Below, in pieces: positions 8,251 through 18,128 of a stretch of 64,000 nucleotides of DNA. Origin of the DNA: Ophioceras dolichostomum (Eukaryota > Ascomycota > Sordariomycetes > Magnaporthales > Ophioceraceae). The notes below the pieces were generated by a model. The model worked only from the letters and a program-made list of their open reading frames with translations, was not told the DNA's origin and made no database searches. Every line of letters starts with the position of its first letter. Position 1 is the stretch's first letter. The translations under genes and the position numbers were made by a program. The stretch covers positions 47,746 to 111,745 of the forward strand of contig PYST01000102.1 in the NCBI GenBank assembly GCA_003049485.1, read 5' to 3'.

Positions 8251-11019
8251 TTAGTACCCCGGATGATCCCACCACCCATTCTTCTCCGTCAGGCTCGGAC
8301 TCTTATGCAACAACTCCAGCTCATGCGCCGAAAGCCTCCTCATCTCCGCCTCCCTCCTCTCCCTCCTCTCAGCAGCCCACCTCTTCCACTCGGCATGCGT
8401 CGCCGTCCGCCCAGACAGCGGGTTGTCAACCACCACTCCCACGTCTTCTCTTTCTTCTCCTTCTTCTCCTTCTCCTCTCTCTCCTCCTCCTCTCCTTCTT
8501 CTTCTTCTCGTGCTGCTGCTACCGGGAAGGGTGGCATTAGCAGCGCGCTCAGCATAAACCCTCGACCCAGGCCCCTCATAAACCGGCAGCGACGACGCCA
8601 CCAGCGCCCTCTCCAGCCCGGGAGCCGCAGCGCCCATCGCGCCGCCGGCGCCCGTGCTCGACCCCTCCGCGCACCTCCCTCCCCTCCACGCCACCTCGGC
8701 CGCGACTTCCCACACGGCCGCCGGGTCGCGCGTCATCTCCCACGTGTAGAAGCGGCGGCAGTGCGCCGCCTCGTAGACGAACTGCTGCGGGACGCTCGCG
8801 TCGGCGTCGCGGTACGCGTTGCGGAAGTTGAAGGACAGGCTCGCCAGCCCGGGGAGCAAGGGGGGTTCCTCGACGGTGTTGGGCAGGTTCGGCGGGATTT
8901 TTACGGAGGAGTCAGAGTCGTTGCCACTACTACCGTGTGTGGTGGTCAAGGCGGATTTCAGGTAGTTCTGCAGAGAGCTGTACTTCAGCACCTGCGCGCC
9001 CTTGACGCCGCCGATGGCCTGCATGGGCGCCTTGAGCGGCCGGCCGCCGAGCGCGAGGCTGCGCACCCCCTGGTCGTGCGTGAGGAGGCGGGCGAGCACG
9101 GTGCACGTGGAGGCGCAGAAGCCGTCCGTCACCAGCACGATGTCCTCGGCGCGGAAGGGCGGCTCTGTCGGCGCGTCTGTGTCGTTCGTCTTGGCCGGGT
9201 CGCCGAAGCCCGACACTACGAAACCGTTCTCGCCGACGGTGTCCGGAGCGGAGAAGTTGTACCGCAGCAGGTTCGTGGCGCGGTCCTGCGCCGTCTCGAG
9301 GCCCGGGTCGAACAGGTCGGTCCAGTTGTCGAACCTCGCCAGGTCGGCGTCGAGCATGTTGTTGAACACGGGCCGCTCCAGGAGCGTGCCGTAGAAGGCC
9401 GTGCCGATCACGTTCCAGGCCTCGGTGTGCCGGATGCGCATGCCGTCGAACGGGTAGGATCTAGGGAAGAGGTTGCGGTAGAGCTCGTAGGCCTGGAAGA
9501 GGAAGCCGCCCCCGTTGGCGGACACGTCGATGATCAGCTTGGTGCGGCCCGCCGCCTTGCACTCGCGCACGAAGGTCCGCACGACGCGCCGGAACTCGCG
9601 GAACTCGGTCGTCGTTCGGTCCTTGGGGTGGCGCGGGGAGAAGGAGAAGATGGAGAGCACGGCCACGTCGGTGTTGTTGGTGCTGTTGAGGAAGTAGCCG
9701 GCTACGTAGTCGTTGTAGTGTTTCACGACGGGGTATGGGTAGCCGGACACTGTGGGTTTCGGGATGCGTGTGCTCGTGGTGCTCGTGCTCCTGCTCGTGC
9801 TCGTGGTAGCTGTCTCTGTCACTATTGGTGTTGTGCTCTGAGTCGCGGTGGTAGAAGGTTGCTGCTTCTTGTAAGCGGCCACTGTCACTGTGGCGGTAGC
9901 CGTGTCGGTAGTTTCGCTCGTCGTCGTCTCTTCTCCTGAGTCGTCGTTCTCGACTAGTAGTAGCCCGTATTCGGAACGGACTCCCGCGGATGCCGCGGCT
10001 GCAGTGGCTGCAGCGGCCTGAATATCGGTCGGCATAGGTGCGGCGTGGTTGATACGAGCCAATGGCTCCGTCGATTTCGGTGGTGGAGGGATCTCATAGG
10101 CAAGGTGCAGGTGCGAGCCGGTATCGATGCCGGAGAGGTCTTGGTTGACGGCGGCGAAGTTCGGGTGTGAAATCGAGGTGCCATTGGCGTATTCATAGAC
10201 GCTGAAGTCCGGCAGCTGGACGTACCCACCGCTGCGGGCGAACACGCCTCCACCACGGGCATGCACAGCAGTGCTGCCGAACAGGTTGTTGTACTGGGCG
10301 TCTGGGTCCTGCATTGCGCCGTTCGCAGCCACCGTCTGCAAATACTCGACCACGTCGATGCCGTCGATGCGCACCACCTCCGACGGCGCGTAAGCCATGC
10401 TCTCGTTGCCGCTCACGAGTTTCAGCAGGTCCTCCTCGTCGTACACCTTCGGCAGCTCGATGCCGTCGCTCGAGATCGACGTCAGGGTCCTGCTGGCCCG
10501 GAACCCGAACACGCCCAGCAACGCCGGCTTGTACTCGAAGTGGCCGTCAAAGGCTTGGTTGTACAGCGTGTTGAGGTCCCAGGCGAAATCGAGCTGCGAC
10601 TTGTATGCACCCATAGCGAGCTTATTCTTCATATGCTTCAAGCCTTGAGACATGTCCACCCCGGGGAAGAGGTAGCCCGCTGGAGGAGACTTCATATAGC
10701 CGAGGGTGCTCTGCGTCTCGAGCATGGGGAGCAAGTAGTCCATGAGCTCCATGTCGTTCTCCACGTCGACGGGTACCGACGCCAAGCACGCCAGGGCGAT
10801 CGACGGCAGAATCATCGACCCGACTTTATGCCTCGCAGCCTGCCCGGCCACCGCGCATGCCGTGTTCGTGTCGTTCGCCACCTGCCGCCCAAAGACGCCC
10901 CGGCCACTGCTGCTGCTGCTGCTGCTACCTCTGCTTCCAGAGGTCAGCGCCGAGGCCGGGGAGGCGGCTACTAAAACAGCCAGTCTTGCAGCCAATGCTA
11001 CTGCCGCTGGGACGTACAT
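8251..11019 (-). CDS. Secreted S41 family peptidase (CPAF/UstP-like)
   Basis: A single-exon gene of 922 residues. The N-terminus has a hydrophobic signal peptide (about 1-25, ending near SPASA), followed by a Ser-rich linker. The N-terminal domain carries a Cys pair and conserved VRIDGIDVVEYLQ. A Ser/Thr-rich spacer (about 365-440) precedes the S41 core. The core has LIIDVSANGGG (N502-G505), typical of the tail-specific protease fold, and the nucleophile region VTDGFCASTCT with Ser637 as probable catalytic serine. Several NxS/T sequons fit secretion. The family occurs widely in ascomycetes as 'peptidase S41 family protein', and one member (UstP) sits in the ustiloxin cluster. No ustYa-like gene, tyrosinase or repeat precursor is nearby, so no such cluster is implied. 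The final roughly 110 residues form an odd Arg/Glu-rich tail. The antisense strand is open for hundreds of codons, which I take as a codon-bias shadow. Confidence 0.87.
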   Translation of the reverse strand: MYVPAAVALAARLAVLVAASPASALTSGSRGSSSSSSSGRGVFGRQVANDTNTACAVAGQAARHKVGSMILPSIALACLASVPVDVENDMELMDYLLPMLETQSTLGYMKSPPAGYLFPGVDMSQGLKHMKNKLAMGAYKSQLDFAWDLNTLYNQAFDGHFEYKPALLGVFGFRASRTLTSISSDGIELPKVYDEEDLLKLVSGNESMAYAPSEVVRIDGIDVVEYLQTVAANGAMQDPDAQYNNLFGSTAVHARGGGVFARSGGYVQLPDFSVYEYANGTSISHPNFAAVNQDLSGIDTGSHLHLAYEIPPPPKSTEPLARINHAAPMPTDIQAAAATAAAASAGVRSEYGLLLVENDDSGEETTTSETTDTATATVTVAAYKKQQPSTTATQSTTPIVTETATTSTSRSTSTTSTRIPKPTVSGYPYPVVKHYNDYVAGYFLNSTNNTDVAVLSIFSFSPRHPKDRTTTEFREFRRVVRTFVRECKAAGRTKLIIDVSANGGGFLFQAYELYRNLFPRSYPFDGMRIRHTEAWNVIGTAFYGTLLERPVFNNMLDADLARFDNWTDLFDPGLETAQDRATNLLRYNFSAPDTVGENGFVVSGFGDPAKTNDTDAPTEPPFRAEDIVLVTDGFCASTCTVLARLLTHDQGVRSLALGGRPLKAPMQAIGGVKGAQVLKYSSLQNYLKSALTTTHGSSGNDSDSSVKIPPNLPNTVEEPPLLPGLASLSFNFRNAYRDADASVPQQFVYEAAHCRRFYTWEMTRDPAAVWEVAAEVAWRGGRCAEGSSTGAGGAMGAAAPGLERALVASSLPVYEGPGSRVYAERAANATLPGSSSTRRRRRRGGGERGEGEEGEEREDVGVVVDNPLSGRTATHAEWKRWAAERRERREAEMRRLSAHELELLHKSPSLTEKNGWWDHPGY

Positions 11020-13138
11020 GCTAAGGAAAGCTAGCGGCCCGGTGAGGGGCTAGAGAGAAAGGAAAAGAAGAAAAAGAAGTAGAACGAAAGTGCACACTTG
11101 GTATAGATAGTATAAGAACCACCGAATAGCACGGGTTAAAGAGAGCAACCCAAAGAGGGAAAACAAAGGAAGAGGGAGAGGAAGATAGAGAAGGAGGAGA
11201 AATCTAAGGAGAAAGGCAATGCCGCGAGGAGTAATGATGCTTCCTCTCCTCAGGGGGCAGTGTTCAACGAGATAGAGGGAGTAGTGATTTCCCGTCGTGT
11301 CACTGCTCGTCTGAGTGCTCGCTTACTATACCGAGCGAGAGCAAACCAGCTGTCCCCCCATTCCATGTAAAGGCGACACCGCGAACTGCCTGCCGTTGCG
11401 AACAGCAGCAGTCGCGGTGCCCCGTCATATCTATACATTTCTTTGGTCTATGTGATTGTACTCACCATGGCCAAGGAGGTTTTTCTTCACCTTCGTCCCT
11501 TGTGATAGAGGAAATAGGGGATGGGACGCGCGCACGACTGAGCTTCCTGCATCTCGCTTGGGCCTCGGCGCTAGCAGTGACCCCCCCCCCCCCCCCCCCC
11601 CNNNNNNNNNNNNNNNNNNNNNNNNNNNNNNNNNNNNNNNNNNNNNNCCCCGCGAGCTTCATCAGTCATCAGGCCCCATTCTTCGGGGAAGCCATTGACT
11701 CCATTTGCCTGTGTTTTGCGACTGCAGAGGCAGCTCGGTGAGCTAGCAGAAAATAAGAAGAAAACATGGCTGGGTAGTACGAAATCAGAGACGCGAGAAA
11801 GGGAATTGGAGTTCGCCCGCACCCGGCGTAGATAAGCAGGCTTTTATCCAGCTAGCTTGCGGGCGAGTGTGCTATTCCAGCCCCTGGGCCAGCCGTTCAA
11901 TACCAGCACCGCTGGTAAGCCACTCGGCAAGCGACGAGGTGTTGGCCATATACGCGTCTTTATGGTCCATTCGCGATCCCGATGCTTCAGTAGTAGCCTT
12001 GCTAGGTATCTTTCCGGCTGACAGCACCGTCGGCTTTTCCTTATGCATCGCCGTCGGCCGTGTCATGAAGATGACCTGCTGCGGTCTGGAAGGGTCCCCA
12101 GGTCCGATCGAGTCGTGTTTTGTGCCGGGAGTGTGATGCGGCCGGGTCCACATGCTCTCTTTGGGGAAGGATGCCTTGAGATAGGCATGCGCGGACGCAT
12201 CTGATTCAGAGACGTGCATACACGGTACTGACTCCTTACCAGCAGCTGTTCAGCATCTGCGCGCGCTGCGTCAGCCGTCTATTCGCGTTGATGCTCGTCC
12301 CGGCGAACGAGGAGGTGCTATTCGGCAGGAAGGGAGGGAGGGAGGTAAGCTCCGGGACGGATCGTGGGCACTAATTTTATTCACTGAGTAAGCCGAACCA
12401 CGGCACGGTTACCCGGTACTGTGTTTCGAACGCTACTGTGTTGGGTGGTGTTCCAGCGGTGTGGTTCAGTGGCTGAACGCAGGCATGTGGGGTGGCCCAG
12501 ACCCTGGCGGCCGGCCTACAACATGACCACCAAAGAACACTGGTTCTGAAGTCAAAATCAATGTCACATTTTTGACAACACTGGCAAAGTAATAGGACAT
12601 GCTACGGGATGCGATGATGACCTGAAGGCTTTAACTATGGTCCTGCCTTCATTTTACCGATGGTGTAATTATGGGAGTGAGAGGAGGGGAAAGGTGGCAG
12701 GTGAACAGACCAGGGGAGGGTACGAGAGAGCGGATAGGAGGGGGAAGGACGGAAGCGAGGTTATGAGAGCAGGATGGAGAGGAGAGAAGAAGACGAGGAA
12801 AAGAAGAGGAGAGAACAGGAGAGGGTACATCACAGCTACGATACTATACGTCTTATAAAAATACAATCGTCGTTCATTGTCCGGAATGCAGGATGTTGCG
12901 AAGCCAGCTAGGCTTGCTTAAAGCATCGTGAGGGTATCTCTACAGTAAAAACACACCAGCGCCGGGGAAAAAAAGGAGAAGGGAAAAAAGAAAGCAAAGC
13001 AAAAAAAATAAGGCGAAGCAAAGAAGACGGAGAAAAAAGAAGACGGAGAAAAAAAGATGAAGAGAAAAAAGAAGGTGAGAAAAAAGCCTTAATATGAAAG
13101 CAAGAAAAAGCAAGACGCAAGAGCAGCCTCTACCTACC
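11020..13138. other. Intergenic with assembly gap
   Basis: About 2.1 kb between the peptidase start and the F-box gene stop. An AT-rich TATA-like stretch (11103-11117) lies about 85-100 bases upstream of the peptidase ATG. Purine-rich low-complexity DNA fills about 12660-12830 and 12960-13085. The short open frames near 11870-12220 show no family features. Confidence 0.45.
11581..11647. other. Poly-C run and assembly gap (46 N)
   Basis: A run of 21 C (11581-11601) leads directly into 46 N (11602-11647). Sequencing probably failed in a homopolymer or GC-rich tract. True gap length is unknown, and anything inside it is not visible. Confidence 0.97.
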
Positions 13139-15319
13139 TCAGTCCGACAGCCAGTCGTCCCCATCCTCACCCACCAGCTTGCCCTTGTAGTACACTCCCG
13201 AGTCCCAGTTCCACAGGTCGTCCTCCTCCGCGTCCTCGGCGTCGTTGAAGACGGGCAGGGGCACGGGCGTGTTCTCTGGCTGCGTCCAGTAGCCCGTCTG
13301 GCCCTCGGCGGCCAGCGCTTTGCGCTGCCGGAACGACGCCACCATCAGGCCGCGGCGGGACGGGTAGTCCCTGGGCAGGGCCGGCACCGAGTCCGAGGTG
13401 GCGAACGCCTCGCGGAAGACGTGCTCGAGGTGCGAGTGGTCCGGGCGCTGCCAGTCCCACATTGCGTATCCCCGGCGGCGGAGGCGGCGGAGGGTGCCGC
13501 AGAACACCCAGCAGTCGGGCTTGGCGTCGTCGTGGTAGCGCTGCCACCACTTCTCGGGGCCCTGCTCGAAGTCGCAGCCGAAGGCCGGGTTGTCGCCGTT
13601 CTCCTCCTCCAGCCGCCGGCGCCAGGTCGCGATCACGTCGTCCATCGTGCCGGGGACGTCCGAGGCGGCGAGGCGGAAGGCGTGGCGGAGGTTGGCGGGG
13701 TGGGGGCGGTCGAGGGGCAGGAGGGCGCGCCGCTCCTCGAAGGACTTGGCCCAGACGAGGTCGAAGATCTGGACGACGCCGAGGGCCATCTGTTATAGTG
13801 GGCATGGATGTTCTGTTAGACAGGCTGGGATGTGCCGGCTGTGGTTCGGCAGTGGAGTCAGCAAGGATGGCCACTTACGAAGCGCTGCTTCCAGGGGTTT
13901 GTCACCGCCCGCTCGATCCAGTCGACCTCGCGGACTCCGAACTCGATGTCGTGGGGGGCGACCTTGTCGAGTCCTATAAAAGCATGTCAGTTTAGTCAGA
14001 TCGCAACCCTAATCTCAGCCGGGGTCGTCGTCTGATGCCTTCATGGTTCAAACTTCAAACCAGACAAGCAGAAGAAAACGGGGGTGAAACAGCAGTATAC
14101 CTTTCTGCAGCATGTCCTCGAGAAACTCGAAGATGCACGCAAGCTGCTCGTTGATCCACGGCGGGAAGAGTTTGAAGAAGCGCCGGATGTGGTCGGGGCG
14201 CTCGGGGTTCTGCGGGGCAATGCCGTTGAACACGTGGAAGAAGAGCTCGGCACGGTAGAAAGCTCTCTGGATCCGCATCTGCTCGCCGTACGTCACGTGC
14301 GGCTCATTGGGCAGCTGGACGCCGCCCAAACCGCCGGGCTGGCCACTGGGCTCGCCTTGGGTAGTGGTGGAAGCAGCACTAGCGCCGCTGGAGGAGGCCG
14401 CATCTGCAGCCGGGAGGGTATAGAGAAGGACGGGGGTGCTTGCAGCCATTGAGGACAAGACAGGGGTTATGGTATGGACACCGACGTGAACAACATGGGT
14501 TCCGTTCGGTGTGGTTTGAATATCGAAGCCGGCAGTCCTTCCAGCCTCCGGGTTGTACCAGGCATAGCCAGCAGCGGTCCAGACGCGCGAGATGTCGGCG
14601 TTATGCTGCTCACGGATCTGGGCCTCACGCGAGATCTCGGCTTGGCGGCGTGAGATCTCGCGGCAGAAGGTGTCGATTCGGTAGTGGGATTTGGCCCAAA
14701 GCTCGTTCGCCCACTCGTCGATGATGAGGTGCCGCTTCCAGATCTTTGCCGCCTCAGAGACAGTGAGGGTGTCTCGCTGGAGCTGGATGAAGTAGTCACG
14801 ATAGTAACGACCATCTTTGTCGTCACCGGCGCCAGCCTTGGCCTTACCCTTGCCCTTGGGGTCGGTGTTCTGGTGCTCGGGCTGCTCGTTCTTGGCCTCG
14901 TCCTCGACCTGACCGGTGGTGACGGGCGTGCGGTTCACCACAGGCGCAGTGGCCAGCACTGCCGGCCAGGCGTCAGTAAGAGAACGACCGCGGCGGGGAT
15001 TGCCTGCGGAGTCCTTGTCGGTCTGATTGACGGCGATAGCAATGACGAGCTGGTCCGGGGGAATGAAGGACTGAAGCATGTCCCAGAGGATTCTAGAGCC
15101 GCCATTGGCGACGTAGGCTAAGTGCATCGTTTTGCAGGACAGCAGGACGCTGGGAATGTCCTTGGGCTCTAGATGGCGGAGGACGTTGCCGAGAATCTCG
15201 CAAGGGAGATCAGTGATGATCTTGGGGTCCCGGGCTGGGTTGTCGACCTGGTCGATGTCCATTGCGGCCATTGCGGTCGCCATCTTGGTCGCCATCTTGG
15301 TCGCCATCTCGGTCGCCAT
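13139..15319 (-). CDS. F-box domain protein
   Basis: Three exons on the minus strand (15319-14101, 13973-13879, 13789-13139) give 654 residues. An F-box lies at about 36-72, containing DLPCEILGNVLRHLEPKDIP and VLLSCKTMHLAYV. F-box proteins recruit substrates to SCF ubiquitin ligases through Skp1. The rest has no repeat domain I recognise (no WD40 or LRR). It includes a charged region (190-230), a Ser/Ala-rich linker, and a conserved-looking C-terminal part rich in aromatic residues (DPAFGCDF-type, WWQRYHDDAKPDCWVFCGTLRRL and YWTQPENTP). Start ATG 15319 has the good context CCATCC-ATG-GCG. Five more in-frame ATGs follow within 20 codons because of a 12-bp repeat. It is divergent from the promethin-like gene, with 1127 bases between start codons. 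The substrate cannot be predicted. Confidence 0.85.
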
Positions 15320-16446
15320 GGATGGAAACGCACTCGATCTTTGATTGTTTGATTTCGTCCTCGACAGGAGACAGCTTGAAGGGACGAGGTGTGCAGGGAA
15401 AAGCGAAGGACTTGATGAGACGGTTGATTGCTTATCCTTAGAATCTTTGGATTGCAGGATGTCGATCCGGAACGGCCAGAGAGAAGTCAATCACTTGAAT
15501 TGATGATGGCTTTGGCGCATCGACTACCTTCCTTTCACTCGTTGGGTTCACTTGCTTGGAGCCGTTTGCCTCGTCCTGCTCGACTCAGTCAGGACCTTAG
15601 GCTGTTAGTCCTCAGAAAGCTGGCATTGATACAACGGATATCACGCCCGTCATATCCAAAGGGACCTACTGCTTTGATTCAGAAATCCAGATGCAACGAA
15701 TGCAATGCTCTTGCCTTCTGACCAAGTGGCGAGGTGTTGAGGTAGGTACGAGTGAACCCTGACCGTGGTGTTGACTTTTGGTGTTGTTGCCAAGGACTAC
15801 AGCTGAGTTAGCATGCACTTGACAGGAAAGCGCGGCATATACGACAGGGGAGGTACCACCCAGAATCCACCCCGCGGCGCACCCCAAAGAGGAAATAACC
15901 TTGTGTCCCGAGTACCTGCCTCCTCCTGCTGTTGGGTTGCCTTGTCGAAGATGGAGGACGTCAGCCCACGGCCGACCACCATCGCCAACCACGAACAGCC
16001 TGACTTTTTCTGCTTCTCCTGGAAGGCGTGTCCCAGACCCGCGGCCCTCGACCGACCCATGGCCCATTAAGCAAGCCCAGACACCACGAGGCAAGTGCGC
16101 CGTTAGCTCGAAACCAACAACGGCCCTTCTATCTCCCTCGGACCGAACCCAAAGCCCTACCTGCCCTCCGAAACCTTTCAACTGTTTACGATCAGGTAGT
16201 AGTCACAACTGCCTACCACTTAGCCCAAACGTTAGCGCTTTCTTTTGCCTTTCCACCTCCTCTGCCATTGAGTCCTAGACTTTGACAACAAACCATCTTT
16301 TTGATTTCCTCGCCCCTTCGCTTTCGGCATCAACATCCACAGCTGTCCATCGATCTACCACTCGCCTGAGTAAGCAAGAGAAATCAAAGAGAGACAGACA
16401 AAAACATCAACATCAACATTGCGAAACTTGGGGATTTTCTGGAACT
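15320..16446. other. Divergent promoter region, F-box / promethin-like
   Basis: 1127 bases between two divergent ATGs, so it should hold both promoters. The part just before the promethin-like ATG (about 16280-16440) is pyrimidine- then A-rich, as in fungal 5' leaders. No gene is seen. Confidence 0.5.
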
Positions 16447-17246
16447 ATGAGGATCATGGACTCTGCCGCCAGCGTGCTGGCCTACGCTCAGAGGCAACTG
16501 GATCGCGCCATCAGCTCGGAGACCAGGAGTCGCGTGTATGACCGCGTCCAGGTCTTTGCCAACGAGCGGCCCCTCCTCTTCGTGAGTTTTCCCGCGCCCC
16601 TCCCTTGCTTCCTGTTCGCACTCTCGCTTGATCCATCCATCCATCCATCTCGATCCATCACCGAGTGACTGGTACCCGGACTGGAGTGACCGGCTGACCG
16701 ACTAACGGACTAACACACTGCCGTCAACAGACTTTCCTCGTCTCCCAGCTCCTGACCTCCCTCCTCCCCATCGCGCTCTTCCTCGCCTTCACCACGTCCA
16801 TCCTCGTCCTCTCCGTCGGCGCCGCCCTCCTCTTCTCGCTCTTCTGGCTGGGCGTCGCGCTCCTCTTCCTGATCCCCACGCTCTTCGTCACCGTCTCCCT
16901 TGGCCTCCTCGTCTTCGTCTGGGCCCTCGCCGCCCGCTTCGCCTGGAACGCGCTGCCCTCGGGCTTCAAGTCGGCCATCATGTCCACGCCGCCCATGTCG
17001 TCGTCGCCTCCGAAACAACTAAAGACGACGCAGCAACAGCGCGAGCGCAACGGCAACAACGACGATCGTCGTCTTGTCGCTACCAGGAGCGACAGCTCCA
17101 GCAGCGCCGATACCTCGTCACCACTGCCTACGATCAGTGCCCATCAGGCCGAGACGAACGGGACGGAGAAGAAGAACGGCGGCGGTGTCGGCGTGGCAGA
17201 TCTGACCAAGTTCAAGGAGGAGAAGGAGGGAAATGTCACCTCGTAG
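16447..17246 (+). CDS. Promethin/LDAF1-like lipid-droplet assembly protein
   Basis: Two exons (16447-16581, 16731-17246) give 216 residues. An amphipathic N-terminal helix (about 5-40, with AYAQRQLDRAI and VYDRVQVFANE) is followed by a near-continuous hydrophobic block at about 46-120. That block is long enough for four tightly packed membrane segments or hairpins, as in promethin. The C-terminal tail (about 125-216) is hydrophilic, Ser/Asn/Gln-rich and probably disordered. The promethin family (LDAF1 in animals, Ldo in yeast) works with seipin at ER sites of lipid-droplet formation. The assignment rests on architecture, size and the RP-LLF/hydrophobic-hairpin layout, not on a catalytic motif. 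ATG 16456 could serve as an alternative start. It lies in the same region as the lipid-droplet hydrolase at 6086-7696. Confidence 0.72.
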
Positions 17247-18128
17247 GTGCTGGAAACCAGAACGCCTCGCCGAGATCACGTCGATAAAAATATGGCCAAG
17301 CTTTCCTCGCCACTTATACTGGAGGTATTCTGATATTTACGCGTCCTGTCCACGGTGGTTTCTCCCCCTCTTTGCTTCTTTCTTTTTTCCCCATTACTCT
17401 GAGAGGCTAATGGTGGATGATTCGTGGGTGATTGCAAAACCCATCCACCTCTACCTAGCCCTCATGTTTGATTTTCCTGTTTTCCCAATATATCTATCGG
17501 AGTTAAAAAGGAGACGGGATCTGCACGGGCTGGAGCAGCAACAGTTTACGGGTCAAGACTCTGTGGTAGGTACCTGGGTAGCAGGTACTTGTAGCTAGCC
17601 TGTGTTTTTCTTAGTTTATTCTGGGACTCTTGTGTCCTCTAGAAGCGACATCGCGGTAGCCCAGGAATCGATGTTCAGATACCCCATCTCCCGTCTTACA
17701 ATATCCTCTAGCCTCTTGTTCGCGACTGTCGTGGGACTCTTTGGATTGCGTGATGGTCCAGAGCCCTCGAACAGGGTGACGTCAACCATCTCCCAGGACG
17801 GACAGGTTGACGCGTGGAGGCACAATAGCAGGGGCTTCCCCGCTGTGGATTAGCGACAGGCGTGCTCGGTGGGGAGCTCAGCGGAAGCTCAGGCCACTTT
17901 CTCGAGGAGTTGCAGTGCCCCGATCCTTGTCTCCTCCTGAGTCGGTCGTCAACTCATTTGAGTTTCCTGTCATCAGTCGTGGGGAGAGAAGAACTCTGAA
18001 AAAGGACTCTAGGGGAACCGGAACTCTCCGGTAACGACGGGTACCAGCATCCTCCCATGTCGAGAAGGTTATTTGCTTAAACCTGCCTTCAAGGCTCCTT
18101 AGCTGTAATAGCTGGCTGGCGTCCCGTC
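17247..18128. other. Intergenic, promethin-like 3' region to PFF1 promoter
   Basis: 882 bases with no coding signal. It contains T-rich DNA just downstream of the promethin-like stop (about 17350-17420). No motif stands out near the protease start. Confidence 0.45.

Noticed and set aside
8263..9939. 558-codon open frame on the plus strand
   Set aside because: It lies exactly antisense to the S41 peptidase, lacks family features, is rich in Arg/Val/His as expected from reversed GC-biased codons, and starts without support.
8251..11019. UstP-like peptidase as sign of a RiPP (ustiloxin-type) cluster
   Set aside because: No ustYa/DUF3328 gene, tyrosinase, or precursor with repeated Lys-Arg-bounded cores is visible in the 64 kb; neighbours are housekeeping genes.
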